Source: Streptomyces beigongshangae
GTDB lineage: Bacteria > Actinomycetota > Actinomycetes > Streptomycetales > Streptomycetaceae
DNA length: 64,000 nt
Direction of reading: 5' to 3'
Assembly (NCBI RefSeq): GCF_019710745.1
Contig: NZ_JAHKJW010000018.1
Location: 62,001 to 126,000 of the forward strand
In this document: piece after piece, positions 52,779 through 61,002 of the stretch
Layout of the letters: each line of letters opens with the position of its first letter
Position numbering within the stretch: the first letter of the stretch is position 1
Made by a program: the position numbers and the translations under genes
The notes under the pieces: model-generated
The model's database searches: none
What the model was told of the DNA's origin: nothing
Seen by the model: only the letters and a program-made list of their open reading frames with translations

Positions 52779-52791
52779 GTCATTGCTCCTC

Positions 52792-52827
52792 GTCGAGATG
52801 GTCGAGATGGTCGAGATGGTCGAGACG
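52792..52827. repeat. 9-bp tandem repeat in the copZ leader
   Basis: GTCGAGATG three times followed by GTCGAGACG, at 52792, 52801, 52810 and 52819, immediately before copZ in the transcript. On the minus strand this is a repeated CATCTCGAC run. Confidence 0.85.
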
Positions 52828-52913
52828 TGCGGGGCGTGCGCCGCGTACCCGGTGCGCGTGGAGTGCACGGGATGGGACACGAGTGGCCCAAGGGCTTCCA
52901 CCGTACCCAGACT

Positions 52914-52930
52914 ATACCCCTAGGGGGTAC
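52914..52930. promoter_or_regulatory. CsoR-type copper operator
   Basis: ATACCCCTAGGGGGTAC is a near-perfect G/C-tract palindrome (TACCCC/GGGGGTA), the form bound by Cu(I)-responsive CsoR in Streptomyces. It lies between copZ-copA (minus) and an alcohol dehydrogenase gene (plus, start 36 bp away), so both directions are probably derepressed by copper. No csoR gene is in the window. Confidence 0.75.
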
Positions 52931-52965
52931 GTTCAAAGGGTTGACGGCGACGGAGGGAGAGGGAC

Positions 52966-54000
52966 ATGCGGGCAGTGGTCTTCGAGCGGTACGGGGAGCC
53001 GGCCGAGGTGCGGGACGTGCCGGACCCGGCACCCGCGCCGCACGGCGTGGTGGTCGGGGTCGGGGCCACCGGTCTGTGCCGCAGCGACTGGCACGGCTGG
53101 CAGGGCCACGACCCGGGCATCACGCTGCCGCACGTGCCCGGCCACGAACTCGCCGGAACCGTCGAGGCGGTGGGCGCGCTGGTGACCCGCCACCGGCCCG
53201 GCGACCGGGTCACCGTGCCCTTCGTCTGCGCCTGCGGGAGCTGCGCCTCCTGCGCGGCGGGCGACCAGCAGGTGTGCGAGCGGCAGACCCAGCCCGGATT
53301 CACGCACTGGGGGTCCTTCGCCGAGTACGTCGCGCTGGACCACGCCGACGTGAACCTCGTCGCGGTGCCGGACGAGCTGTCCTTCGCGACGGCGGCCGCG
53401 CTGGGCTGCCGGTTCGCCACGGCGTTCCGCGCGGTGGTCGCGCAGGGGAGGGTGGCGCCGGGGGAGTGGGTGGCCGTGCACGGCTGCGGGGGTGTCGGGC
53501 TGTCCGCCGTGATGATCGCCGCCGCCGCCGGGGCGCGGGTCGTCGCGGTCGACCTCTCGCCACGGGCGCTGGACCTGGCGCGCCGGTTCGGCGCCGCGCA
53601 CCGCGTGGACGCCTCCCGGACCGGCGACACGGCGGCGGCGGTCCGGGACCTGACCGGCGGCGGCGCCCACCTCTCGCTCGACGCGCTCGGCTCCCCGGCC
53701 ACCTGCGCGGCGTCCGTCGCCGGTCTGCGCCGCCGCGGCCGGCACGTCCAGGTGGGCCTGCTCCCCGAGGACCCGGTGGTGCCGATGGCCCGGGTGATCG
53801 CCCTGGAACTCGAACTCCTCGGCAGTCACGGCATGCCCGCGCACGCCTACCCGCCGATGCTGGAGTCGGTGCGCGCGGGGCTGCTGCGCCCCGACCTCCT
53901 GGTGACGTCCACGATCCCGCTGGCGGCGGCACCGGCCGCCCTGGCGGCGATGGGGACGGCACCGGGGGCGGGTGTCACGGTCGTCGAACCCTGGGCGTGA
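52966..54000 (+). CDS. Zinc-dependent alcohol dehydrogenase
   Basis: A 344-residue medium-chain dehydrogenase. Catalytic zinc ligands: Cys in GLCRSDWH and His in VPGHELAG. The structural zinc Cys cluster is CACGSCASCAAGDQQVC. The NAD Rossmann motif is GCGGVGLSAV near residue 173. Oxidises an alcohol or reduces an aldehyde; substrate unknown. Its ATG is 36 bp from a CsoR-like operator shared with copZ-copA, so copper control is likely, possibly linking it to carbonyl detoxification under copper stress. Confidence 0.88.
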   Translation: MRAVVFERYGEPAEVRDVPDPAPAPHGVVVGVGATGLCRSDWHGWQGHDPGITLPHVPGHELAGTVEAVGALVTRHRPGDRVTVPFVCACGSCASCAAGDQQVCERQTQPGFTHWGSFAEYVALDHADVNLVAVPDELSFATAAALGCRFATAFRAVVAQGRVAPGEWVAVHGCGGVGLSAVMIAAAAGARVVAVDLSPRALDLARRFGAAHRVDASRTGDTAAAVRDLTGGGAHLSLDALGSPATCAASVAGLRRRGRHVQVGLLPEDPVVPMARVIALELELLGSHGMPAHAYPPMLESVRAGLLRPDLLVTSTIPLAAAPAALAAMGTAPGAGVTVVEPWA

Positions 54001-54028
54001 CGGCGTGACGGCGTGACGGCGTGACGGC
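53997..54028. repeat. GTGACGGC tandem repeat, four units
   Basis: Exact 8-bp units at 53997, 54005, 54013 and 54021. The first contains the dehydrogenase stop codon (TGA at 53998-54000). Confidence 0.85.
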
Positions 54029-54083
54029 CCGGACACGGGAGAAGCCCCGCACGGGGGATGTGCGGGGCCTCTCCCGTGTCCGG
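54029..54083. terminator. Two-tier hairpin terminator between convergent genes
   Basis: CCGGACACGGGAG (54029-54041) pairs with CTCCCGTGTCCGG (54071-54083), and inside it GCCCCGCA (54044-54051) pairs with TGCGGGGC (54061-54068). A strong bidirectional terminator for the alcohol dehydrogenase and the small HTH gene. Confidence 0.88.
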
Positions 54084-54112
54084 TCTCCGGAGCCGGACGG
54101 CGCCGGGGGCGG

Positions 54113-54310
54113 TCAGTCCCCGCGCCCCCTGTTGCGGGGCCGGGAGGCCACCCAGGCGCGGACGGTGTCGGCGTACCAGTACGGCTTGCCGCTCTCCACG
54201 TGGTCGGGCGAGGGCAGCAGCCCGTGTTTTCGGTAGGACCGCACGGTGTCCGGCTGCACCTTGATGTGCGCCGCGATCTCTTTGTACGACCAAAGGCTCC
54301 GGTCGGTCAT
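54113..54310 (-). CDS. Small MerR/AlpA-like helix-turn-helix protein
   Basis: A 65-residue DNA-binding protein made almost only of a winged HTH: SLWSYKEIAAHIKVQPDTVR, then YRKHGLLPSPDHVESGKPYW and a final recognition-helix-like TVRAWVASRP. Such tiny BldC- or AlpA-like proteins act as direct transcription factors. GGGGAGG lies 8 bases before the ATG. It is alone between a terminator and the iolE-like gene, so its target is unknown. Confidence 0.82.
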   Translation of the reverse strand: MTDRSLWSYKEIAAHIKVQPDTVRSYRKHGLLPSPDHVESGKPYWYADTVRAWVASRPRNRGRGD

Positions 54311-54615
54311 CGGTGACACCTCCCCGCGCAGGCCGAGGGGCGGCCGGGGGTGACCGTCGGGGGACCCGGCCCTGCGCTGGCGATCACAAGCCTGTGCCCG
54401 GCGAACGACGGACGGTGACGAGGCGGCAGCGCCTGTCGCCTTCATGTGACACAGACCCAGCGGACACGTGACATCCGTGACAGAAGGAGGTTCTTTGTGA
54501 CACAAGTGACGCATTGCCCCCCTGTGGGGGCGCGGGGAACTGCGCGACCGGCCCCCACCCACCCGCAGCCGAAAACGGGCCCCGCGTCCCCGGCGACCCG
54601 GTGGAACGCCTGCGC
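54311..54615. other. 305-bp region with GTGAC-rich tract and dispersed element
   Basis: Holds repeated GTGACA-type half-sites (about 54445-54510) upstream of the HTH gene and dispersed element copy 5. A good Shine-Dalgarno AGGAGG before GTG 54497 opens a 52-codon frame through the element, but the frame has no coding look. Confidence 0.5.
54517..54580 (+). repeat. Dispersed intergenic element, copy 5
   Basis: CCCCCTGTGGGGGCGCGGGG then AACTGCGCGACCGGCCCCCACC. CCCCC and GGGGG arms pair, and GGGGGCGCGGGGAACTGCGCG is the common core. Just downstream of the iolE-like gene end. Confidence 0.75.
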
Positions 54616-55557
54616 CTACGCCCCGCAGGAGCGAAGGAACTTCCGGGTCCGCTGAGCGATGGGCAACGGCTTGTCCGGCGGACACGGATACATGTCCTGC
54701 TCGACGATGGCGAACAGCTCCACGTCCAGCCGCTGCGCGGCGGCGAGCACGGGCTCCAGCGCCGGCACCCCCGTCGGCGGCTCGCACATCACGCCCCGGG
54801 CCACCGCGGGCCCGAACGGGACCCCGTTCGCCCGCACGTCGGCGAGGATCTCCGGGTCCACCTGCTTGAGGTGCAGGTACCCGATCCGCTCCCCGTACGT
54901 CTCGATGAGCTTGACGCTGTCGCCGCCGCAGTAGGCGTAGTGCCCGGTGTCCAGGCACAGCGACACCAGCGAGGAGTCGGTGCCGTCGAGGAAACGCGCC
55001 ACGTTCTCCTCGCTGTCGATGTGCGTGTCCGCGTGCGGATGGACGACGATCTTCAGCCCGTACCGCTCCCGCACCTCGCGCCCGAGCCGCTCGGTCTGGG
55101 TGGTGAGGTGGCGCCACTGCTCGGCGGTGAGGGTGTCGGGCTCCAGGACCTCGCCGGTCTTGTCGTCGCGCCAGAACGACGGGATGACGACGAGGTGCTC
55201 GGCGCCCATGGCCCGGGTGAGCGCCGCGATGTCCGAGACGTGGGCCCAGGTGGCGTCCCACACGTCCGGGCCGTGGTGCAGGCCGGTGAAGACCGTGCCC
55301 GCCGAGACCCGCAGGTTGCGGCGGGCGGTCTCGTCCGCGAGGACGGCCGGCTCGCTCGGCAGGTAGCCGTACGGGCCCAGCTCGATCCACTCGTAACCGG
55401 ACTCGGCGACCTCGTCGAGGAAGCGTTCCCAGGGGACCTGCTGGGGATCGTCGGGGAACCACACGCCCCAGGAGTCGGGCGCCGAACCGATCCGGATGCG
55501 CGACAGTGAGGACGCAGGCGATGACTGGGGCGATGACTGGGGTGGCAACGACGTCAT
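54616..55557 (-). CDS. Inosose dehydratase-like isomerase (IolE family)
   Basis: A 313-residue TIM-barrel protein of the IolE/inosose dehydratase group: IGSAPDSWGVWFPDDP at the N-terminus (with PDSWGVW typical of IolE), ESGYEWIELGPYGYLP, IVVHPHADTHID (Glu/His ligand region), LCLDTGHYAYCGGD and YLHLKQVDP. With iolD nearby and divergent it points to myo-inositol catabolism. Strict IolE function versus another cyclitol isomerase is not proven. The first 18 residues are a Ser/Pro/Gln stretch of doubtful importance. Confidence 0.8.
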   Translation of the reverse strand: MTSLPPQSSPQSSPASSLSRIRIGSAPDSWGVWFPDDPQQVPWERFLDEVAESGYEWIELGPYGYLPSEPAVLADETARRNLRVSAGTVFTGLHHGPDVWDATWAHVSDIAALTRAMGAEHLVVIPSFWRDDKTGEVLEPDTLTAEQWRHLTTQTERLGREVRERYGLKIVVHPHADTHIDSEENVARFLDGTDSSLVSLCLDTGHYAYCGGDSVKLIETYGERIGYLHLKQVDPEILADVRANGVPFGPAVARGVMCEPPTGVPALEPVLAAAQRLDVELFAIVEQDMYPCPPDKPLPIAQRTRKFLRSCGA

Positions 55558-55607
55558 GGGCGTCAGCTTCGGGGCGGCCGGGGAGAGGTGTCAAGGGCTG
55601 GTCCGAA

Positions 55608-55668
55608 TGTCCGGACAACTAATTGACAGGGCTCTGTCGGCGCCGCTACACCTGGGGTCGACAGAGCC
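55608..55668. promoter_or_regulatory. Regulatory region between iolE-like and iolD genes
   Basis: TGTCCGGACA (55608-55617) is a perfect 10-bp palindrome of the GntR-operator kind. TTGACA (55623-55628) and TACACC (55647-55652) with 18-bp spacing look like a plus-strand promoter. GGCTCTGTCG (55630-55639) and CGACAGAGCC (55659-55668) form a perfect inverted repeat across it. Control of the inositol genes by a GntR-type regulator is inference. Confidence 0.6.
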
Positions 55669-55783
55669 GCCGACGACGGCGGGGCCGCGGCCGGCACCGC
55701 GGTGCCGCCGCCGTGGGCGGGTGGGCCGTGCGTCCGGAGGGCGGCGGCGGTACGGTGCGCCGGAGGGGAATAAAGAGGGCAAA

Positions 55784-56017
55784 GTGTTCGAACTCCCGGG
55801 CAGGGGGCACATGTTCGACGAAGTCGCCGACTTCGGGTACACCCCCATGACGCCCGGGCACAGATCGCCTCCGGCGCGGAAGTCCGCTTCGCCCTGGCAG
55901 GAGCGAAGTGCGAGCGACGACTCCCCGCCCGCTACGGCTCCGCGCCGGAGGTCCCCCACCCCACCCCTATGTGTCCCGGCACCGGATGCGCACGGCGGAC
56001 CGGCGGGCGGAGCGTAG
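55784..56017 (+). CDS. Possible small ORF ahead of iolD (doubtful)
   Basis: GTG at 55784 has GAGGG 4 bases before it and lies downstream of a good promoter. The 77-codon reading starts MFELPGRGHMFDEVADFGYT but then becomes Ser/Pro/Arg-rich without structure. It may be a leader peptide, a decayed gene or chance. The rest of the 540-bp gap (55558-56097) has no other gene. Confidence 0.2.
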   Translation: MFELPGRGHMFDEVADFGYTPMTPGHRSPPARKSASPWQERSASDDSPPATAPRRRSPTPPLCVPAPDAHGGPAGGA

Positions 56018-56097
56018 GGTCGCCGGGCCCGTCCGGACGTACGACGTGACGGAACCGGCGTCCGCCCGTGACACGCAGAGAGCGCAGGGGGCTACCG

Positions 56098-58002
56098 ATG
56101 ACACCGATGACAGAGCCGACGTCGTCGACGACGAGGCTGACCGTCGCGCAGGCACTGGTGCGGTTCCTCGCCGCCCAGTACACCGAACGCGACGGCACGA
56201 GACACCGCCTGATCGACGCCACCTGGGGCATCCTCGGCCACGGCAACGTCGCGGGGCTCGGGCAGGCGCTCCTGGAGTACGGCGACGACATGCCGTACCA
56301 CCAGGGCCGCAACGAGCAGGCCATGGTGCACGCGGCCGTCGGCTACGCGCGTCAGCGCGACCGCCTGTCCGCGCAGGCCGTCACCACGTGCGTGGGCCCC
56401 GGCGCGACCAACCTCGTCACCGGTGCGGCCCTCGCCACCGTCAACCACCTGCCGGTGCTCCTCCTTCCCGGTGATGTCTTCGCGACGCGCCCCGCCGACC
56501 CGGTCCTCCAGCAGCTCGAAGTCCCCTACGCCGGCGACGTGTCGGTCAACGACTGCCTGCGCCCGGTGTCGAGGTACTTCGACCGGATCACCCGGCCCGA
56601 GGCCCTGATACCGGCCGCCCTCCGGGCGATGCGCGTGCTCGCCGACCCGCTCGACACGGGCGCCGTCACCCTCGCGCTCCCGCAGGACGTGCAGGCGGAG
56701 GCATTCGACTGGCCGGACGGGTTCTTCGCCGAGCGCGTGTGGACCGTACGCCGTCCGGCCGCCGACCCCGGGGAGCTGGCCGCCGCGGTACGGGCCGTGC
56801 GCCGGGCCCGCCGCCCCGTGGTCGTCGCGGGCGGCGGCGTCCACCACAGCGGGGCCGAGGACGCGCTCAGGGAGTTCGCCGACCTCACCCGCATCCCGGT
56901 CGCCGCCACGCAGGCGGGCAAGGGATCGCTCGCCTGGGACCACCCGGCGGACGTCGGCGGCATCGGGCACACCGGCACGGCGACCGCCTGCGAACTCGCC
57001 CGTACCGCCGATCTGGTGATCGGTGTCGGCACCCGCTACACCGACTTCACCACCGCCTCCGGCACCCTCTTCGCCGCCCCCGGCGTGCGCTTCCTGAACA
57101 TCAACATCGCCCCCTTCGACGCCCACAAACTCGCCGGGCAGCCGCTGGTCGCGGACGCGCGCACGGCCCTCAGGGCGCTCACCGGGGCACTCGCGCCGCT
57201 GGGCCACCGCGCCGAACCCGCGTACGTCGCCGAGTACACCGAGGACAAGGAGCGCTGGGAGCACCGCGTCGACGCGGCGTTCGAGGCGGAGGACTCCTAC
57301 AGCCGGCCGACCCAGGCGCAGGTCCTCGGCGCCCTCGACGAACTGGTCACCGGCGACGACATCATCGTCAACGCGGCCGGCTCCCTCCCGGGCGACCTGC
57401 ACAGGCTGTGGCGCACCCGTTCCCGCGACCAGTACCACGTCGAGTACGGCTACTCCTGCATGGGCTACGAGATCCCGGCCGCGATCGGCGTCCGGATGGC
57501 GGCCCCCGACCGCCCGGTGTGGGCGCTGGTGGGCGACGGCACGTACCTGATGATGCCGACGGAGATCGTCACCGCCGTGCAGGAGGGCGTCGCGATCAAG
57601 GTCGTCCTCCTGCAGAACCACGGGTACGCCTCCATCGGCGGCCTCTCCGAGTCGGTGGGCGGCGAGCGGTTCGCCACCGCCTACCGCCACCGGTCCGAGG
57701 ACGGGACGTACACCGGCCGCCCGCTCCCCGTCGACCTGGCCGCGAACGCGGCGAGCCTCGGCATGCGGGTCCTGCGCGCGAAGACCGTGGACGACCTGCG
57801 TGCCGCTCTCGCCGAGGCACGGGCCGCCGACACCCCCACCTGTGTCCACGTGGAGACCGAAACGGCGGACAGGGTGTCGGGCGCGCCCCCGGCGCAGGCA
57901 TGGTGGGACGTACCCGTGGCGGAGACCTCGACCCGGCCGTCGGCGGTCCGGGCACGCGAGCGGTACGAACGACTGGCCGCCACCCGCCGCCACCATTTGT
58001 GA
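56098..58002 (+). CDS. iolD: 3D-(3,5/4)-trihydroxycyclohexane-1,2-dione hydrolase
   Basis: A 634-residue ThDP-dependent enzyme that opens the ring of the diketone made from inosose in myo-inositol breakdown. Typical IolD motifs: N-terminal RLTVAQALVRFLAAQY, GIFGHGN-like ATWGILGHGNVAGLG, YHQGRNEQAMVHAAVGYAR (Glu for ThDP), YSCMGYEIPAAIG and the PP motif VGDGTYLMMP with QNHGYASIG. ATG at 56098 has AGGGGG 6-7 bases upstream. Together with the divergent IolE-like gene it marks an inositol locus. Ends before a strong hairpin. Confidence 0.93.
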   Translation: MTPMTEPTSSTTRLTVAQALVRFLAAQYTERDGTRHRLIDATWGILGHGNVAGLGQALLEYGDDMPYHQGRNEQAMVHAAVGYARQRDRLSAQAVTTCVGPGATNLVTGAALATVNHLPVLLLPGDVFATRPADPVLQQLEVPYAGDVSVNDCLRPVSRYFDRITRPEALIPAALRAMRVLADPLDTGAVTLALPQDVQAEAFDWPDGFFAERVWTVRRPAADPGELAAAVRAVRRARRPVVVAGGGVHHSGAEDALREFADLTRIPVAATQAGKGSLAWDHPADVGGIGHTGTATACELARTADLVIGVGTRYTDFTTASGTLFAAPGVRFLNINIAPFDAHKLAGQPLVADARTALRALTGALAPLGHRAEPAYVAEYTEDKERWEHRVDAAFEAEDSYSRPTQAQVLGALDELVTGDDIIVNAAGSLPGDLHRLWRTRSRDQYHVEYGYSCMGYEIPAAIGVRMAAPDRPVWALVGDGTYLMMPTEIVTAVQEGVAIKVVLLQNHGYASIGGLSESVGGERFATAYRHRSEDGTYTGRPLPVDLAANAASLGMRVLRAKTVDDLRAALAEARAADTPTCVHVETETADRVSGAPPAQAWWDVPVAETSTRPSAVRARERYERLAATRRHHL

Positions 58003-58020
58003 GGGAGATCCCCGGCGGCA

Positions 58021-58058
58021 CGCCCTTCGTGTACCGCGTTTGCGGTACACGAAGGGCG
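58021..58058. terminator. 17-bp stem terminator after iolD
   Basis: CGCCCTTCGTGTACCGC (58021-58037), loop GTTT, then GCGGTACACGAAGGGCG (58042-58058): perfect pairing. A second weak dyad (GGAGGG 58081, CCCTCC 58105) follows. Confidence 0.88.
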
Positions 58059-58137
58059 TCCTGTACTCCCACGGGATACCGGAGGGCTCCGCCCTTCGGC
58101 TGCACCCTCCGCCGGAGGCGCCCCGTACCGTGGAGGC

Positions 58138-61002
58138 ATGGATCTTCGAATGCCCGCGCTGCGAGGGCGGCCGCGACGGTGGATAGCCGCCGCGGCCGCC
58201 GTCGTCGTGCTCGCCGGCGCCGGGACATGGACCGCGGTCGCCTCCGACGGGGCGCCCGCGGTGCACCGTGCCGACCGGATGCTTCCCACGGCGGACGGGG
58301 TGCGGATCGACACGTCGTACTTCACCACCGGCTCCGGCGTCTCCGGAGGTTCCGGCGGGTCCCCGGACCGCCGCCCCGCCGTCCTGCTGACGCACGGCTT
58401 CGGCGGCAGCAAGGAGGACGTCCGCGAGCAGGCGGAGGACCTCGCCCGCGACGGGTACGCGGTGCTGACCTGGTCCGCGCGCAGCTTCGGCAGGTCCACC
58501 GGCAGGATCGGCCTGAACGACCCCGAGGGCGAGGTCGCCGACGTCTCCCGGCTGATCGACTGGCTGGCCGGGCGCCCCGAGGTCGAGCTGGACAAGGACG
58601 GCGACCCCCGGGTCGGCGTCACAGGCGCCTCGTACGGCGGCGCGGTCTCGCTGCTCGCCGCCGGCCACGACCGGCGGGTCGACGCCGTCGCCCCGGCGAT
58701 CACGTACTGGAACCTGGCGGACGCCCTGTTCCCGAACGGCGTCTTCAAGAAGCTGTGGGCCGGGCTGTTCATCAACTCCGGCGGCGGCTGCGACGCGTTC
58801 GAGAAGCAGCTGTGCGAGATGTACGAGCGGGTCGCCGAGTCCGGGGAACCCGACGCGAAGGCCGTGGAACTGCTGGAGGAGCGCAGCCCCTCCGCCGTCG
58901 GCGACCGCATCGAGGTGCCCACGCTCATCATGCAGGGCCAGACCGACTCGCTCTTCCCGCTCGACCAGGCAGACCGGATCGCCGAGGCCGTCAGGGCCAA
59001 CGGCGCCCCGGTCGGCGTCGACTGGCTCTCCGGCGGCCACGACGGCGGCGACCTGGAGACCGACCGCGTACGGGCACGCGTGACCTCCTGGTTCGACCGC
59101 TACCTGAAGGAAGACGGGAACGGCGGGACCGACGGGACCGACGGGAACGGCGGGAACGGCGGGAACACTGCCACGGGACCCGCGTTCCGCATCACCCGCA
59201 CCGGAGGCATCGACTCCACCGACGGCGCGGCCCGCCTGAGGGGCGCCGCCGGGGACACCTACCCCGGCCTGACCGGTACCGACGGCCGGAAGGTGGCGCT
59301 GAGCGGGCGCGAGCAGGAGTTCGCCAACCCCGCGGGCGCCAGTCCGCCCGGCGTCTCGGCCCTCCCCGGGCTGAGCGGCGCGGGCGGCCTCTCCCAGCTC
59401 TCCTCGCTGGGCGTCGGCGTGTCGCTCGACTTCCCCGGGCAGTTCGCACGGTTCGAGTCCAGGGCCCTCACCGAGGACCTGCGCATCACCGGCACGCCCA
59501 CCGTGACGGTCAACGTGAGGTCGACGACCGGCGAGGCCGTGCTCTTCGGCAAGGTCTACGACGTGGGCCCCGGCGGCGGGCAGCAGGTCCTGCCCTCCCA
59601 GCTGGTCACCCCGGTCCGGGTCGCGACCGGCGAGGACGGGAAGGACGTCCGGCTGACCCTGCCCGCCGTCGACCACGAGGTGCGGGAGGGCCACCGGCTG
59701 CGCCTGGTCCTGGCCTCGACCGACCTCGGGTACGCGTCCCCGACGGCCCCGGCGACGTACACCGTCTCCCTGAAGGGCGACCTCGCCGTGCCGACCGTGC
59801 CCGGCGTGCGTACCGCCGCCGCGGCGCTGCCCGCCTGGGTGTGGTGGCTGCCGGTCGCCGGCGCGCTGCTCGCGCTGGCCCTGCTGGCGACGGGCCGCCG
59901 CCGGACCGCCGCGGTCCCGCCCGACCCCGCGCTCGCCGAGGTCCCGCTCCAGATCACGGGCCTGAGCAAGCGCTACGCGAAGTCCGTGGACCGGTACGCC
60001 GTACGGGACCTGTCGTTCCGCGTCGAGAAGGGCCAGGTCCTCGGCCTGCTCGGACCGAACGGCGCGGGCAAGACCACCACCCTGCGCATGCTGATGGGCC
60101 TCATCAAGCCCGACGAGGGCGAGATCCGCGTCTTCGGGCACGCGATCCGGCCGGGCGCCCCCGTCCTGTCCCGGGTCGGCGCCTTCGTGGAGGGCGCGGG
60201 TTTCCTGCCGCACCTCTCCGGCCGCGAGAACCTGGAGCTGTACTGGCAGGCCACCGGCCGCCCGCCCGAGGACGCCCACCTGGCGGAGGCCCTGGAGATC
60301 GCGGGCCTGGGGGACGCACTGGCCCGCGCGGTGCGCACGTACTCCCAGGGCATGCGGCAGCGCCTCGCCATCGCCCAGGCCATGCTCGGCCTGCCGGACC
60401 TGCTGATCCTCGACGAACCGACGAACGGCCTGGACCCGCCCCAGATCCGTGAGATGCGCGAGGTCATGATCCGCTACGCCGCGGCCGGCCGTACGGTCAT
60501 CGTGTCCAGCCACCTCCTCGCCGAGGTCGAGCAGTCCTGCACGCACCTGGTCGTCATGGACCGGGGACGGCTGGTCCAGGCCGGCCCGGTCCACGAGATC
60601 ATCGGCTCCGGCGGCACGCTGCTCGTCGGCCTCGCGGCCGGCATCGCGGACCCGCTGGTGGAGAAGGTGGCGGCACTGCCGGGCGTCGCGTCGGTGGTCC
60701 GGACGGACGACGGGCTGCTGATACGGCTGACGACGGCCACGGGGACGGCTGCGGTCACGCCCACGGCCGCGACGACCACGCCCATGCCCATGCCCACGCC
60801 CACGCCCACGGTGTCGGGCGGCGGGGGTTCCCCGGTCGTCCAGGACCCCTCGGCCGTCTACGACCCCGCGGCCGTCGACGACTCCGCGGCGGTGGCCCGG
60901 CTCCTCGTGGAGCTGGTCCGGTTGGAGGTCCCGGTGGCCTCCCTCGGTCCCCACCGCCGCCTGGAGGACGCGTTCCTGACCCTGATCGGAGGCTCCGCGT
61001 GA
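58138..61002 (+). CDS. Alpha/beta hydrolase fused to an ABC transporter ATPase
   Basis: A 954-residue fusion. Membrane segment 1 (about 14-35) then an extracytoplasmic CocE/S15-like hydrolase with triad Ser165 (GASYGG), Asp270 (GQTDSLF) and His301 (GGHDGGD), and a beta-sandwich domain to about 550. Membrane segment 2 (about 564-585) leads to a cytoplasmic ABC ATPase: Walker A GPNGAGKTTT near 638, YSQGMRQRL signature, LLILDEPTNGLD. A His/Pro/Thr low-complexity insert near 880-900 (PMPMPTPTPT) precedes the C-terminus. The next gene is its permease, overlapping by GTGA. Probably a transporter with a peptidase or esterase on the outside. Confidence 0.85.
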   Translation: MDLRMPALRGRPRRWIAAAAAVVVLAGAGTWTAVASDGAPAVHRADRMLPTADGVRIDTSYFTTGSGVSGGSGGSPDRRPAVLLTHGFGGSKEDVREQAEDLARDGYAVLTWSARSFGRSTGRIGLNDPEGEVADVSRLIDWLAGRPEVELDKDGDPRVGVTGASYGGAVSLLAAGHDRRVDAVAPAITYWNLADALFPNGVFKKLWAGLFINSGGGCDAFEKQLCEMYERVAESGEPDAKAVELLEERSPSAVGDRIEVPTLIMQGQTDSLFPLDQADRIAEAVRANGAPVGVDWLSGGHDGGDLETDRVRARVTSWFDRYLKEDGNGGTDGTDGNGGNGGNTATGPAFRITRTGGIDSTDGAARLRGAAGDTYPGLTGTDGRKVALSGREQEFANPAGASPPGVSALPGLSGAGGLSQLSSLGVGVSLDFPGQFARFESRALTEDLRITGTPTVTVNVRSTTGEAVLFGKVYDVGPGGGQQVLPSQLVTPVRVATGEDGKDVRLTLPAVDHEVREGHRLRLVLASTDLGYASPTAPATYTVSLKGDLAVPTVPGVRTAAAALPAWVWWLPVAGALLALALLATGRRRTAAVPPDPALAEVPLQITGLSKRYAKSVDRYAVRDLSFRVEKGQVLGLLGPNGAGKTTTLRMLMGLIKPDEGEIRVFGHAIRPGAPVLSRVGAFVEGAGFLPHLSGRENLELYWQATGRPPEDAHLAEALEIAGLGDALARAVRTYSQGMRQRLAIAQAMLGLPDLLILDEPTNGLDPPQIREMREVMIRYAAAGRTVIVSSHLLAEVEQSCTHLVVMDRGRLVQAGPVHEIIGSGGTLLVGLAAGIADPLVEKVAALPGVASVVRTDDGLLIRLTTATGTAAVTPTAATTTPMPMPTPTPTVSGGGGSPVVQDPSAVYDPAAVDDSAAVARLLVELVRLEVPVASLGPHRRLEDAFLTLIGGSA

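Noticed and set aside
54497..54655. A 52-codon frame with a perfect AGGAGG site
   Set aside because: It runs through a dispersed repeat and overlaps the convergent iolE-like gene; composition does not look coding.
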